Source of the DNA: Deltaproteobacteria bacterium
GTDB taxonomy: Bacteria; Myxococcota_C; UBA6777
Length of the DNA stretch: 64,000 nt
Assembly (NCBI GenBank): GCA_002731275.1
Contig: PCBK01000027.1
Location: 28,536-92,535, forward strand
Direction: 5' to 3'
How positions within the stretch are numbered: position 1 is the first letter of the stretch; each line of letters starts with the position of its first letter. The notes under the pieces were generated by a model. The model worked only from the letters and a program-made list of their open reading frames with translations. It was not told the DNA's origin and searched no databases. Made by a program: the position numbers and the translations under genes. Shown piece after piece: positions 18,274 to 25,609 of the stretch.

Positions 18274-18783
18274 ATGAAGTGGTTGTGTTCTCTGTTTGTA
18301 TTGGTGAGCGTTGGGATGTCCTCCTACAAGGCATCTGCGAAGCCCACGACACGTCCTGCCCTGACAAAGAAAGTGTCTTCGAAGAAGATCGCAAAGCGTC
18401 CCCTTTACGAACGTATCAAGCCTCCAGCCGATACGCTTCATCGTGCGTTCTATTTCCTACACCAAGCTACAGGGTTTTTTGAGTCCTGGCTGATGATGCA
18501 GACGCTCAAAAAAAAGTTGTGTCTCAATGCGCTCAACGTCGCCAAAACCCATCTAGGACAGGCGAACAAGTTGATTCGTTCCTCCAAACACCCTCTCGCG
18601 TCGCTGTACACCAAACTTCAAGGATTGCTGCAACGCGCTGAACATGCACCTTTCGCTGAAGTTGAATTGCTGCGTGTCGATCTCTCCCTTCTCATCGAAC
18701 AACACAAGCTCCCACACAAGCGCATCTGGCACAAAGCCTTCTTTGCCTGCCGAAAGACCAAAGTCCCCGATAATGTAAGATGA
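18274..18783 (+). CDS. Secreted helical protein, unknown
   Basis: The ATG at 18274 follows a strong AAGGAGCC site. The product has 169 residues with a signal peptide ending near SSYKASA. The mature part is rich in Lys, His and Leu and appears mostly helical, with a single pair of cysteines far apart (LKKKLCLNALN and AFFACRKTK) that could form a disulfide in the periplasm. No known domain is visible. It is divergent from the zinc-knuckle gene, with about 175 bases between starts for promoters. Confidence 0.6.
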   Translation: MKWLCSLFVLVSVGMSSYKASAKPTTRPALTKKVSSKKIAKRPLYERIKPPADTLHRAFYFLHQATGFFESWLMMQTLKKKLCLNALNVAKTHLGQANKLIRSSKHPLASLYTKLQGLLQRAEHAPFAEVELLRVDLSLLIEQHKLPHKRIWHKAFFACRKTKVPDNVR

Positions 18784-18960
18784 TACAAACCAGTGGTTGA
18801 CAAAGTGCTCCTCAAACGCCATCACACATATACTGCGATGGGTCTTTCGGGGCAAAGTAATCCTGCCGGACCTTCTTTGTTGTAGTGACAACTCCAGCCC
18901 TCCAATGACCTCACAGGACGCCTGTGTCCTCGTGTTGCCTGGATAGAAAGGATGATATCG

Positions 18961-20577
18961 ATGACGACAACCCGTTATACATTTTGCCGGATATGTGAGG
19001 CGCTCTGTGGCCTCAAAGTCACGATGGAGGGGGACACCATCACCCACATCGAGCCTGACGCCGAACATGTCGCGACAAAAGGGTATGGTTGTGTCAAAGG
19101 TCTCAAACAACACAAACTCTACCAATCACCTGATCGTCTCAAGGCACCCATCAAGCGAGAGGGCGACACATTCACTGAGGTCTCCTGGCAAGATGCCCTC
19201 TCAGGGATCGGTGAGAAGGTCAAACAACTGCGCAAAGAACATGGTCCCAACAGTATCGCGATGTACGTCGGGACCGCTGCAGGATTTGGTGTCCTTCACC
19301 CTGTCTTCGCGCAAGGTTTTATGAATGGTATTGGCTCGACAAACATGTACGCCTCAGCAACACAAGATTGCAGCAACAAATTCGCTGTCTCTCGTATGGT
19401 GTATGGTTTTCCATTCACACTACCATTTCCCGACGTCGATCACACCGATTGTTTGATCATCGTCGGTGCCAACCCCGCCATCTCCAAGTGGAGCTTTCTG
19501 CAGGTCTCCAACCCCATCAAACGACTCAAATCCATCACCAAACGTGGCGCCAAACTCTTCTTTATCGACCCTAGACGTACCGAGTCCGCAAAGGTCGCTG
19601 GTGAACACATCTTTATCCGTCCCAACACGGATGTCTTCTTTTACCTGTCCTTTCTTCACGAATTGCTCGCGCAAGGTTATGTCGAACAAGACCGTGTGGA
19701 CGCCTATATGGATGGATTTGATGACATTAAAGCGCTCGTCAAGGAGTGGTCTCCAGCGCGGACCCAAGAAGTCACCAATGTCCCTGCCGAGACGCTACGC
19801 TCATTGGTTGAGGCGTACGGGACATCGAAGCGTGCGGCGATGTACTGTTCGACAGGCGTGAATATGGGGACCAACGGTTCACTCGCTTACTGGTTACAGG
19901 AGTGCATCAACGCAGTCTCTGGAAATCTCGACCGCAAGGGAGGAACCCTTGTGAGCCGTGGGGTGATGGATTTCCCACGCTTTGGCAAAAAGAACGGTAT
20001 CCTGATGAGTGATGAGCGTTCACGAGTCGGTGGTATCGCCTCTGTGAATGATGCGTTCTCTGGTGGTGTTTTGGCCGATGAGATCTTGACGCCAGGAGAG
20101 GGGCAGATCAAAGCGTTGTTTGTCACTGGTGGTAATCCGCTCTTGACGATGGCCAACGCCGGACGTTTGCGGGAAGCCTTCAAGGAGTTGGAGCTGCTCG
20201 TGACGTTGGATATCTTGCCCACAGAGACAGGGCACCTTGCCCACTACCAGCTGCCATGTACCTCACCACTTCAGCGCCCCGATCTGCCCTTTATCTTTCC
20301 GCTGATGCTGGGCTTACAATCCAAACCTTATCTACAAGCGACAGAGGCGATCGTGCCACCTGAAGGTTTGCAGCGGGATGAAGCGAGCATTTATATCGAT
20401 TTAGCCCGTGCGTGTGGAGTCTCGCTCTTCGACTCCAAGATCGCGCAATCCGTCTTCGAGTGGGCGCAGTATTTTCATGGTTCGGATAGAGAAGGTGTCC
20501 CTGCGGCTATCCCTCAAAAGCGTTTACTCGATCTGTTGTTGCGTTTGACTGGGCAAGGGGGGTTTCGCAAGTTGTAG
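18961..20577 (+). CDS. Molybdopterin oxidoreductase, N-terminal two-thirds, cut by in-frame TAG
   Basis: The product starts MTTTRYTFCRICEALCGL, with C-x2-C-x3-C and a fourth Cys in GYGCVKG, the 4Fe-4S site of the formate dehydrogenase/nitrate reductase superfamily. The molybdopterin-binding region follows (VGTAAGFG, TQDCSNKFAVSRMVYG, DCLIIVGANPAISKWSF, DPRRTESAKVAGEH). The frame stops at TAG 20575-20577 after about 538 residues, where a complete family member would continue for another 200. The same frame resumes directly after the TAG with the missing C-terminal domain. ATG 18961 is preferred over 18952 because AAAGGA lies at good spacing. It may be a nonsense-disrupted gene, a sequencing error or a natural split. 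Confidence 0.85.
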   Translation: MTTTRYTFCRICEALCGLKVTMEGDTITHIEPDAEHVATKGYGCVKGLKQHKLYQSPDRLKAPIKREGDTFTEVSWQDALSGIGEKVKQLRKEHGPNSIAMYVGTAAGFGVLHPVFAQGFMNGIGSTNMYASATQDCSNKFAVSRMVYGFPFTLPFPDVDHTDCLIIVGANPAISKWSFLQVSNPIKRLKSITKRGAKLFFIDPRRTESAKVAGEHIFIRPNTDVFFYLSFLHELLAQGYVEQDRVDAYMDGFDDIKALVKEWSPARTQEVTNVPAETLRSLVEAYGTSKRAAMYCSTGVNMGTNGSLAYWLQECINAVSGNLDRKGGTLVSRGVMDFPRFGKKNGILMSDERSRVGGIASVNDAFSGGVLADEILTPGEGQIKALFVTGGNPLLTMANAGRLREAFKELELLVTLDILPTETGHLAHYQLPCTSPLQRPDLPFIFPLMLGLQSKPYLQATEAIVPPEGLQRDEASIYIDLARACGVSLFDSKIAQSVFEWAQYFHGSDREGVPAAIPQKRLLDLLLRLTGQGGFRKL

Positions 20578-21186
20578 CGCTCTGTTCATGGACGTGAGCG
20601 ACCGGCACATAAGGAGGAGGCCTTCTTGGGGCAGCGCGTGTTAACGGACAATGGGCGGATTCAGCTCGCGCCCGTGAGGTTGATGGAGGCTGCGAAAGAG
20701 CGGTTGGAGCGAGATTTTGCATATGAGTTGGCACACAAGGACCAGCTCAAGCTGATCACGAGGCGGGCGATTACGACGCACAACTCGTGGACGCACAATC
20801 TCGAAGACTTTGTCGGTGAACGCAATCGCACCAACTATCTCTACATGCATCCGGATGATGCGGGGCAGCGCTCTTTACAGGAAGGGGATATGGTGGATGT
20901 CACGTCGGAGACCGCGACGGTCCGCTTGCCGATGAAGTTTCTCAAGGAGTTGATGCCCGGTGTGGTCGCCTTGCCACATGGTTGGGGACATCAACACGCC
21001 AAGAAGCTCAGTGTCGCGAGCCAAACACGCGGTGTGAATGTCAACTTGCTCAGCCCTGATGGGCCAGATAGGGTCGATCCTCTCTCTGGAATGGTCCATT
21101 TGACGGGAATTCCTGTTGAGGTGACAGCGGCACAAGGTCCACAGGCACACACATGGTCTGGTCTACCAGAAGGAGATATCGCATGA
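20578..21186 (+). CDS. Molybdopterin oxidoreductase, C-terminal molydopterin-dinucleotide-binding part
   Basis: This is the in-frame continuation of the preceding reading frame after TAG 20575-20577. The first 16 codons read RSVHGRERPAHKEEAF and lead into LGQRVLTDNGRIQLAP, then an aspartate-decarboxylase-like beta-barrel domain (THNLEDFVGERNRTNYLYMHPDDAG, VALPHGWGHQHAKK, SRTRGVN-like SQTRGVN, VHLTGIPVEV). This is the fourth domain of the oxidoreductase family. A TTG at 20626 with AAGGAGGAGG ahead of it could restart translation as a separate 186-residue subunit. The stop overlaps the endonuclease V start by four bases. Whether it is made, and joins the first part, cannot be seen. Confidence 0.75.
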   Translation, partial: RSVHGRERPAHKEEAFLGQRVLTDNGRIQLAPVRLMEAAKERLERDFAYELAHKDQLKLITRRAITTHNSWTHNLEDFVGERNRTNYLYMHPDDAGQRSLQEGDMVDVTSETATVRLPMKFLKELMPGVVALPHGWGHQHAKKLSVASQTRGVNVNLLSPDGPDRVDPLSGMVHLTGIPVEVTAAQGPQAHTWSGLPEGDIA

Positions 21187-21890
21187 ATGAGATGGAGATC
21201 CCTGAAGGGTGGGAAGCTGAGCAATTGCAGATGGCGTCTTCTGTGGAGATCCCTACAGAGGGGGGATATGTGCCACAAGAGGGCGATCGTATGGTCGCGT
21301 TTGATATCCAATATGAAGGGGACATCGCACATGTCGCGGCGACGTCGTTTCTATGGGGAGGTGAGAAGGAGGCGGTTTATACTGCGGGGATGGAGGTCGA
21401 TATCCCTTATATCTCGGGTTATTTTTGTTTTCGAGAGGGACCACCTTTACTCGCGATGCTTAGGCACTTAGAGGCCGAGCAAGTGACGCCAGCGTGTTTG
21501 ATTGTGGATGGCCACGGGCTCGCGCACCCCAGGCTCTTTGGTGCGGCTTGTTGGTTGGGGGTCAAGACAGGTTTGCCCACGCTTGGGATCGCAAAAGATA
21601 CACTTGTGCGTTTTGAGGGAGAGCTGGCAGAGGAGAGAGGAAGTACACTTGATGTTGTTGTAGGAGACGAGTGTGTCGGGCATGTTTTACGTAGGAGGGA
21701 TGGAATCCGTCCTGTGTATGTGAGCCCTGGACATTTGATTCGCTTGGATGTCGCGACGGATATTGCGCTGCAATTGCCCAGCAAGTATCGAATTCCAGAT
21801 CCCATCAGATGGGCAGATCAGGCTGCAAGGGCCAGGGCCAAAGGCGAACATCTCGCCAATACTCGCGAGTGTGGAACGCTGTCTCTGTGA
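21183..21890 (+). CDS. nfi: Endonuclease V (deoxyinosine 3' endonuclease)
   Basis: A 235-residue endonuclease V, which nicks DNA (or RNA) one base 3' of deaminated adenine. Family motifs are all visible: VAFDIQYEGD (first catalytic Asp), the SGYFCFREGPPLL segment with the catalytic Glu, LIVDGHGLAHPRLFGAACWLG with the second Asp and the conserved HPR, LPTLGIAKDTLV, and PVYVSPGHLIRL followed by R-x-P-D-P-x-R-x-AD. The start ATG at 21183 overlaps the TGA of the oxidoreductase frame, so expression may depend on reading through or past that gene. Confidence 0.93.
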   Translation: MNEMEIPEGWEAEQLQMASSVEIPTEGGYVPQEGDRMVAFDIQYEGDIAHVAATSFLWGGEKEAVYTAGMEVDIPYISGYFCFREGPPLLAMLRHLEAEQVTPACLIVDGHGLAHPRLFGAACWLGVKTGLPTLGIAKDTLVRFEGELAEERGSTLDVVVGDECVGHVLRRRDGIRPVYVSPGHLIRLDVATDIALQLPSKYRIPDPIRWADQAARARAKGEHLANTRECGTLSL

Positions 21891-21947
21891 TATTTGATGG
21901 TTTTACAACCAGTGCGCTTTGGTTGCTGCCGCGCTCTGCTTGGCTTT

Positions 21948-22020
21948 GTGGGTTTGCCACCCACACCCGCCTGGGGGACAGCGCCCCCCAAACCCCGCAA
22001 TGGACGCCTTCGGCGTGTTT
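21948..22020 (+). terminator. Hairpin patch with candidate terminator after nfi
   Basis: Three hairpins follow the nfi stop: GTGGG/CCCAC (21948-21952 with 21960-21964), GGGGG/CCCCC (21973-21977 with 21984-21988), and ACGCC/GGCGT (22004-22008 with 22012-22016). The last is followed by GTTTTGG, so it is the best terminator candidate for the plus-strand operon. The string of GC-rich hairpins also looks like a degenerate intergenic repeat. Confidence 0.45.
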
Positions 22021-22035
22021 TGGTGTAGGGATGCA

Positions 22036-22428
22036 TCAGTCGTAGAGTTTGGTTGTGGCTGTGTGGGTGCCACAGGCTGTGATGGTGAATCTGGTCATGC
22101 CATGGCTTGGGCCTGAGCGGGGGGTCCATGAGCTAGAGGATTTTGTGTAGTTCTTGCCATTGCATTTGTACTTGATACTCCACTTATGCTTGCTGGTGTT
22201 GAAGACGTTACGAATGACACAGCCTTTGGTTTTGCCGTTTTTGATCTTCTTGTTTTTGAAGGAGAGACAGTATTCCCATGTCGAGACCTTGTATCGGGCA
22301 TATTTGATTTTGATGTTGTGACCGGACTTGTTGACAACCTGCACTTTGTATCCTGCGAACGCGCTGCCTACACAAAACATGGACACGAGGATAGCAAGGA
22401 TTGTAAGGACATTCACTTTCTTCTTCAT
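22036..22428 (-). CDS. Small secreted cysteine-containing protein, unknown
   Basis: The ATG at 22428 follows CAGGAGAATCCG; the 16 codons before it in the longer frame are unsupported. The 130-residue product has a signal peptide ending near GSAFA and a basic mature part (YKVQVVNKSGHNIKIKYARY) with four cysteines. The beta-strand-like alternation and the phrase VQVVNKSGHNI recall small secreted beta-sandwich proteins, but no family can be named. It converges on the nfi gene, with hairpins between. Confidence 0.65.
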   Translation of the reverse strand: MKKKVNVLTILAILVSMFCVGSAFAGYKVQVVNKSGHNIKIKYARYKVSTWEYCLSFKNKKIKNGKTKGCVIRNVFNTSKHKWSIKYKCNGKNYTKSSSSWTPRSGPSHGMTRFTITACGTHTATTKLYD

Positions 22429-22620
22429 CGGATTCTCCTGTTGGCTGAGATGTGTTTCGTGCCGTACGCAAAGCAATAAGTATTCCCACTTTGCAGAATG
22501 GTGTTGTGGTTTGTTTTATAGGGGGTTTGTGTGTTTGAGGGATGTGGTTGATTCAACGATTGTTGAAAAGATTCGAAGATTTTTGTAGGATCGTTGAGAA
22601 AAAACATTTTGGGGCAAAGT

Positions 22621-22965
22621 ATGCGATTTACATCGATTCCTACGTACCACGACTTGGAGCTTTTTTTAGCTCAGCACAAATATGTGGTTCTCCATGTTCG
22701 TGCGAGTTGGAACAAGTATGATCTCGAATTGGAAAAGAATATGTTGGCGATAAGACCAGAGCTACTTGAACAAATCTCCCTCGCTTCGATAGATTTTGAT
22801 GATGAAAACCTATGGCCCTATTTGAAAGAGTTGGGTGTGCGAAACATCCCATTGTTGTTGTTCTATCTGGATGGTAAGTTGGTTGGAGAGAAAATGGGGT
22901 TGGTTTCCTCTAGAGTTTTAGCTACCCTGCTGAAGGGATTCTTTACTTTTCGTGAGGATGTGTGA
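22621..22965 (+). CDS. Thioredoxin-fold protein lacking the CxxC pair
   Basis: The ATG at 22621 starts a 114-residue protein with thioredoxin-like order: KYVVLHVRASWNKYDLE (strand plus active-site loop), ASIDFDDENLWPYLKELGV, and RNIPLLLFYLDGKLVGEKMG with the cis-proline position (NIP) and the G-x-x-V-G element. Where thioredoxins have WCxxC it reads WNKYD, so there is no redox pair and thiol-disulfide exchange is not expected. A binding or chaperone role is possible. A segment just upstream (22551-22600) closely resembles one upstream of 24067. Confidence 0.6.
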   Translation: MRFTSIPTYHDLELFLAQHKYVVLHVRASWNKYDLELEKNMLAIRPELLEQISLASIDFDDENLWPYLKELGVRNIPLLLFYLDGKLVGEKMGLVSSRVLATLLKGFFTFREDV

Positions 22966-23014
22966 TTATGTTGCTGGTTATATTCGTGATTTTGTTTGTT
23001 GGACTTTTTTCGGT

Positions 23015-23836
23015 CTAATTGGGGATGTTATCGTCGGTGGTCTTTGGCTGAAGGCGTTGGGTGATGGCCTCGGCTTGCTTCCAGATTGCCTGCTGCTGCT
23101 CTTGTGGGTGGTCCATCGAGCACCTCTCTATAACGTCCCTTCGAGCTTGTCGTGCGATAGAACACTTTCTTTTGTACTGAGCAAAGAATTGAAACTCACC
23201 CTCTGGCCACTCGTGTCCTCGATCGCCTTCCGCAACGTAGAAATAATCCATCTCCCAAGGTCTCGGACAATGTGTGTTTTTGAGCTGTTCACCACGCAGG
23301 CGTAAAATGTCAGGTGGTGCGACGTAGACCAAGAAGCCGCTTTGTACGTACATCCTCTCTCGCGTCCATGGGTATGCAGACCAAGGTATACGTTCGCTCT
23401 TCCAGGCTTTGTCCGTTTCAAGGTGGAGCCCATGACTCTTCCAGCGGATCGTCTTGTCGGAGGGGCCGAGGTACTTACGCTGTTTGTTGAGGGCTGCGAG
23501 CATATCGCGGTTGGGGACGGTCAAATGATGGGGGGCGAGGATGATGGGCAATGAACGAGCTGCTTCAAAGGGGGTTGTCTCGATGTGTTGGTCATGAATC
23601 AAGATAAATGTGTTGGGTTTTTGCTGGTAGGAGAGTCCCCAAAGGAGATGTGCGAGCAACTTTGCGCCTTGTGGACACGAGAGGAGATGCCAGGTCTCAT
23701 GGAATCGGTTGTTGCTAAACGTGATCTGTGTTTCGGGGCGGAGGGATATGATGTTGTAGGTTTTTCGTCCGAGTGTTCGTACTCTCAGGTGCAGCTTCAT
23801 CTTGTCACCCAGGTGTTTTCGATGTCTTGGTTTCAT
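23015..23836 (-). CDS. Hypothetical protein, unknown
   Basis: The frame is open from 23935, but the ATG at 23836 has a GAGGTGTCG site just upstream and is preferred (273 residues; ATG 23800 is also possible). The sequence is rich in His, Trp, Arg and Gln, with no signal peptide, membrane segment or recognisable motif. Blocks such as TFILIHDQHIETTPFEAARSL and RPWEMDYFYVAEGDRGHEWPEG look like a folded soluble domain. It lies between two plus-strand genes that share an upstream element. No function assigned. Confidence 0.55.
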   Translation of the reverse strand: MKPRHRKHLGDKMKLHLRVRTLGRKTYNIISLRPETQITFSNNRFHETWHLLSCPQGAKLLAHLLWGLSYQQKPNTFILIHDQHIETTPFEAARSLPIILAPHHLTVPNRDMLAALNKQRKYLGPSDKTIRWKSHGLHLETDKAWKSERIPWSAYPWTRERMYVQSGFLVYVAPPDILRLRGEQLKNTHCPRPWEMDYFYVAEGDRGHEWPEGEFQFFAQYKRKCSIARQARRDVIERCSMDHPQEQQQAIWKQAEAITQRLQPKTTDDNIPN

Positions 23837-24066
23837 CGACACCTCGTACGATTCGAACGTCTCTTCTTTGTGTTTTGCATGGCAACTCTCTCGTTGAGGG
23901 TGATTGTGTACCTTTTGGTACGAGGACACACCCAAGACTGTTCACCAAAATGTTGAAGGGGGAGTGGAGGGGGAAGATTTCCGACTCTACCATTGTTGAG
24001 GAGGTTCGAAGATTTTTTGTGATCGCCGAGAGAATCATTGGCTTGGAATGGTATGAGGAGTTATGA

Positions 24067-25017
24067 GTGAACAATCTATACAAGCGTAGTGGTCAACACT
24101 TTCATTTTTGGCAGGCATGGGAGTACGAGGGGAAGGTGACATTTCATTGGGGAATTGTGGGGCAAAGAGGAGAGGTTCGAGAGGAAGAGGTTGGTCCCTC
24201 TGCATCCGCCGACGAAATCATTGACTTGGAGATCGATAAGCGTCTCTCCGAAGGTTTCACAGAGCTGCCTGAGGAAGCATTCTCCTCCCTGAGCATCCAA
24301 TACGCTGTCGAAGGCTGGGGAGAGCATGGTGAGCTAGACAAACGAGATGAGGTCGAGCATGAGCTCAACGAGTGCCTTGGATGGACAGGGAATGGAAGTT
24401 GCGATGGAGGAGATATTGGTAGTGGAACCATCAATCTCTTTTGTGATGTGCTCGACCCCGTCCTTGCCACAAAAACAATCGTCGACTCTCTTACGATGGC
24501 CGGCCTATTACCCGGTGTCTTGATCGTGCTCAGCGGTGAAGATGGATGTGATGTGCTGTGGCCTGAAAACTATGAAGGGAGCTTTTCCATTGTCACTCCC
24601 CAAGAAGATTCCACAAGCCGAGATCTCACACAAGATAACATCTTGACGATCACGACATTGCTCCGAAGACTTCAGGAAGAAGGAGGGACAGATAACTTTG
24701 TCGTCTTCACTGCGGGTAAGGCATCCAATTACTACATCCAATTTGCGGGCGCAAAGAATCACTCTGTGTTGTATGCAGAGGCCGTCAGTAACGAGTTCTT
24801 GGCTCCAGAGAGTGCACTGTCTCAAGATCAAGAAAATGTGCTATGTTCTAGGGGATGGAATGAACCCTCTTCGGAGAGTGTCAATTTTCACCGAGAGTGG
24901 GAGGCCATTGACCACGAACATCGATTAGGCATCGCCCACGAGGTGATGAAGACCTTTCGAGACGTTTACGGTGTCGGACCTGAGATACCACTTTCTGTTG
25001 ACTTTGGACTTGAGTAG
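24067..25017 (+). CDS. WGR-like N-terminus plus TY-Chap-like C-terminus, unknown
   Basis: GTG at 24067 is preferred, with GAGGAG at spacing six; the nearer ATG at 24063 is out of frame and stops at once. The 316-residue acidic protein opens LYKRSGQHFHFWQAWEYEGKVTFHWGIVGQRG, which fits a WGR domain (W-G-x-[IV]-G-x-x-G), a module of PARP-like and DNA-associated proteins. A middle segment GSCDGGDIGSGTINLFCDVLD and the C-terminal AEAVSNEFLAPESALSQDQENVLCSRGWNEPS resemble small domains found in immunity-type and T3SS-chaperone-like (TY-Chap) proteins. These calls are from memory of the patterns. There is no catalytic motif. Confidence 0.6.
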   Translation: MNNLYKRSGQHFHFWQAWEYEGKVTFHWGIVGQRGEVREEEVGPSASADEIIDLEIDKRLSEGFTELPEEAFSSLSIQYAVEGWGEHGELDKRDEVEHELNECLGWTGNGSCDGGDIGSGTINLFCDVLDPVLATKTIVDSLTMAGLLPGVLIVLSGEDGCDVLWPENYEGSFSIVTPQEDSTSRDLTQDNILTITTLLRRLQEEGGTDNFVVFTAGKASNYYIQFAGAKNHSVLYAEAVSNEFLAPESALSQDQENVLCSRGWNEPSSESVNFHREWEAIDHEHRLGIAHEVMKTFRDVYGVGPEIPLSVDFGLE

Positions 25018-25035
25018 CTGGTGAATGAGAACACA

Positions 25036-25070
25036 CCCCAAATCGTTCATGAAAACGTGTTTCTTTGGGG
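25036..25070 (+). terminator. Possible bidirectional terminator hairpin
   Basis: CCCCAAA (25036-25042) pairs with TTTGGGG (25064-25070), and an inner CGTT/AACG pair (25044-25047 with 25054-25057) could extend the structure. It lies between the convergent genes ending at 25017 and 25081. There is no T-run on the plus strand, so support is modest. Confidence 0.35.
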
Positions 25071-25080
25071 TTTGAGGGCC

Positions 25081-25506
25081 TTACTTTTTCTTTTTGGGCA
25101 AGGTGATTTTGAGGACGCCTTTTTGATTGAAGCGGATGAGGGTTTTTTTGCGTATGCCAGACGTAAAGCCAAACATCAATGTGATGTAGAGTGTCTTCCC
25201 ACCGAGGATTCTATATCCATGCTCATAAGACAAGAGCATACCGTTGTAGCAGCTATGTAGCGTCTTCAACTCATTTTTGGAGAGTGTGTAGGTCTTACCA
25301 AAGGCGGAGATGTTGAAGTTCGTAAAGGAGCACTTCTTTCCGCCCTTCGCTGTGATCTTGATGGGGCCAGATGAACCGATACCTTTTGAGTGCACGTTGA
25401 TATCAGAGAAGGTCAGGATGCCTTCTTGGGAGGCAAAGGCTGTCGAAGAAAAAAGAAACAGCGCGGTCAAAATGAACGTTCGTGTCCAAATGTGTGGGGA
25501 AATCAT
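25081..25506 (-). CDS. Secreted hypothetical protein
   Basis: The 141-residue product has a signal peptide (FILTALFLFSSTAFAS) and a mature part that alternates polar and hydrophobic residues like a small beta-sandwich (GPIKITAKGGKKCSFTNFNISAFGKTYTL). It has two cysteines that could form a disulfide, and a lysine tail (PKKKK). No domain is recognised. It converges on the WGR-like gene and is downstream of the P450 gene on the same strand, 103 bases away. Confidence 0.6.
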   Translation of the reverse strand: MISPHIWTRTFILTALFLFSSTAFASQEGILTFSDINVHSKGIGSSGPIKITAKGGKKCSFTNFNISAFGKTYTLSKNELKTLHSCYNGMLLSYEHGYRILGGKTLYITLMFGFTSGIRKKTLIRFNQKGVLKITLPKKKK

Positions 25507-25609
25507 CTCTCACTCCTCTGTGTGATCATACGCGAATGTACCGGATGGATTGTACAATACACGATCACAACAGAACAGCGACTCTCGTTATTCCTCCGCT
25601 CTGTTGTTC

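Noticed and set aside
20575..20577. TAG read as pyrrolysine
   Set aside because: No pylS/pylT genes or pyrrolysine-type context is visible, and the family has no need for it; a nonsense change, base error or split gene is simpler.
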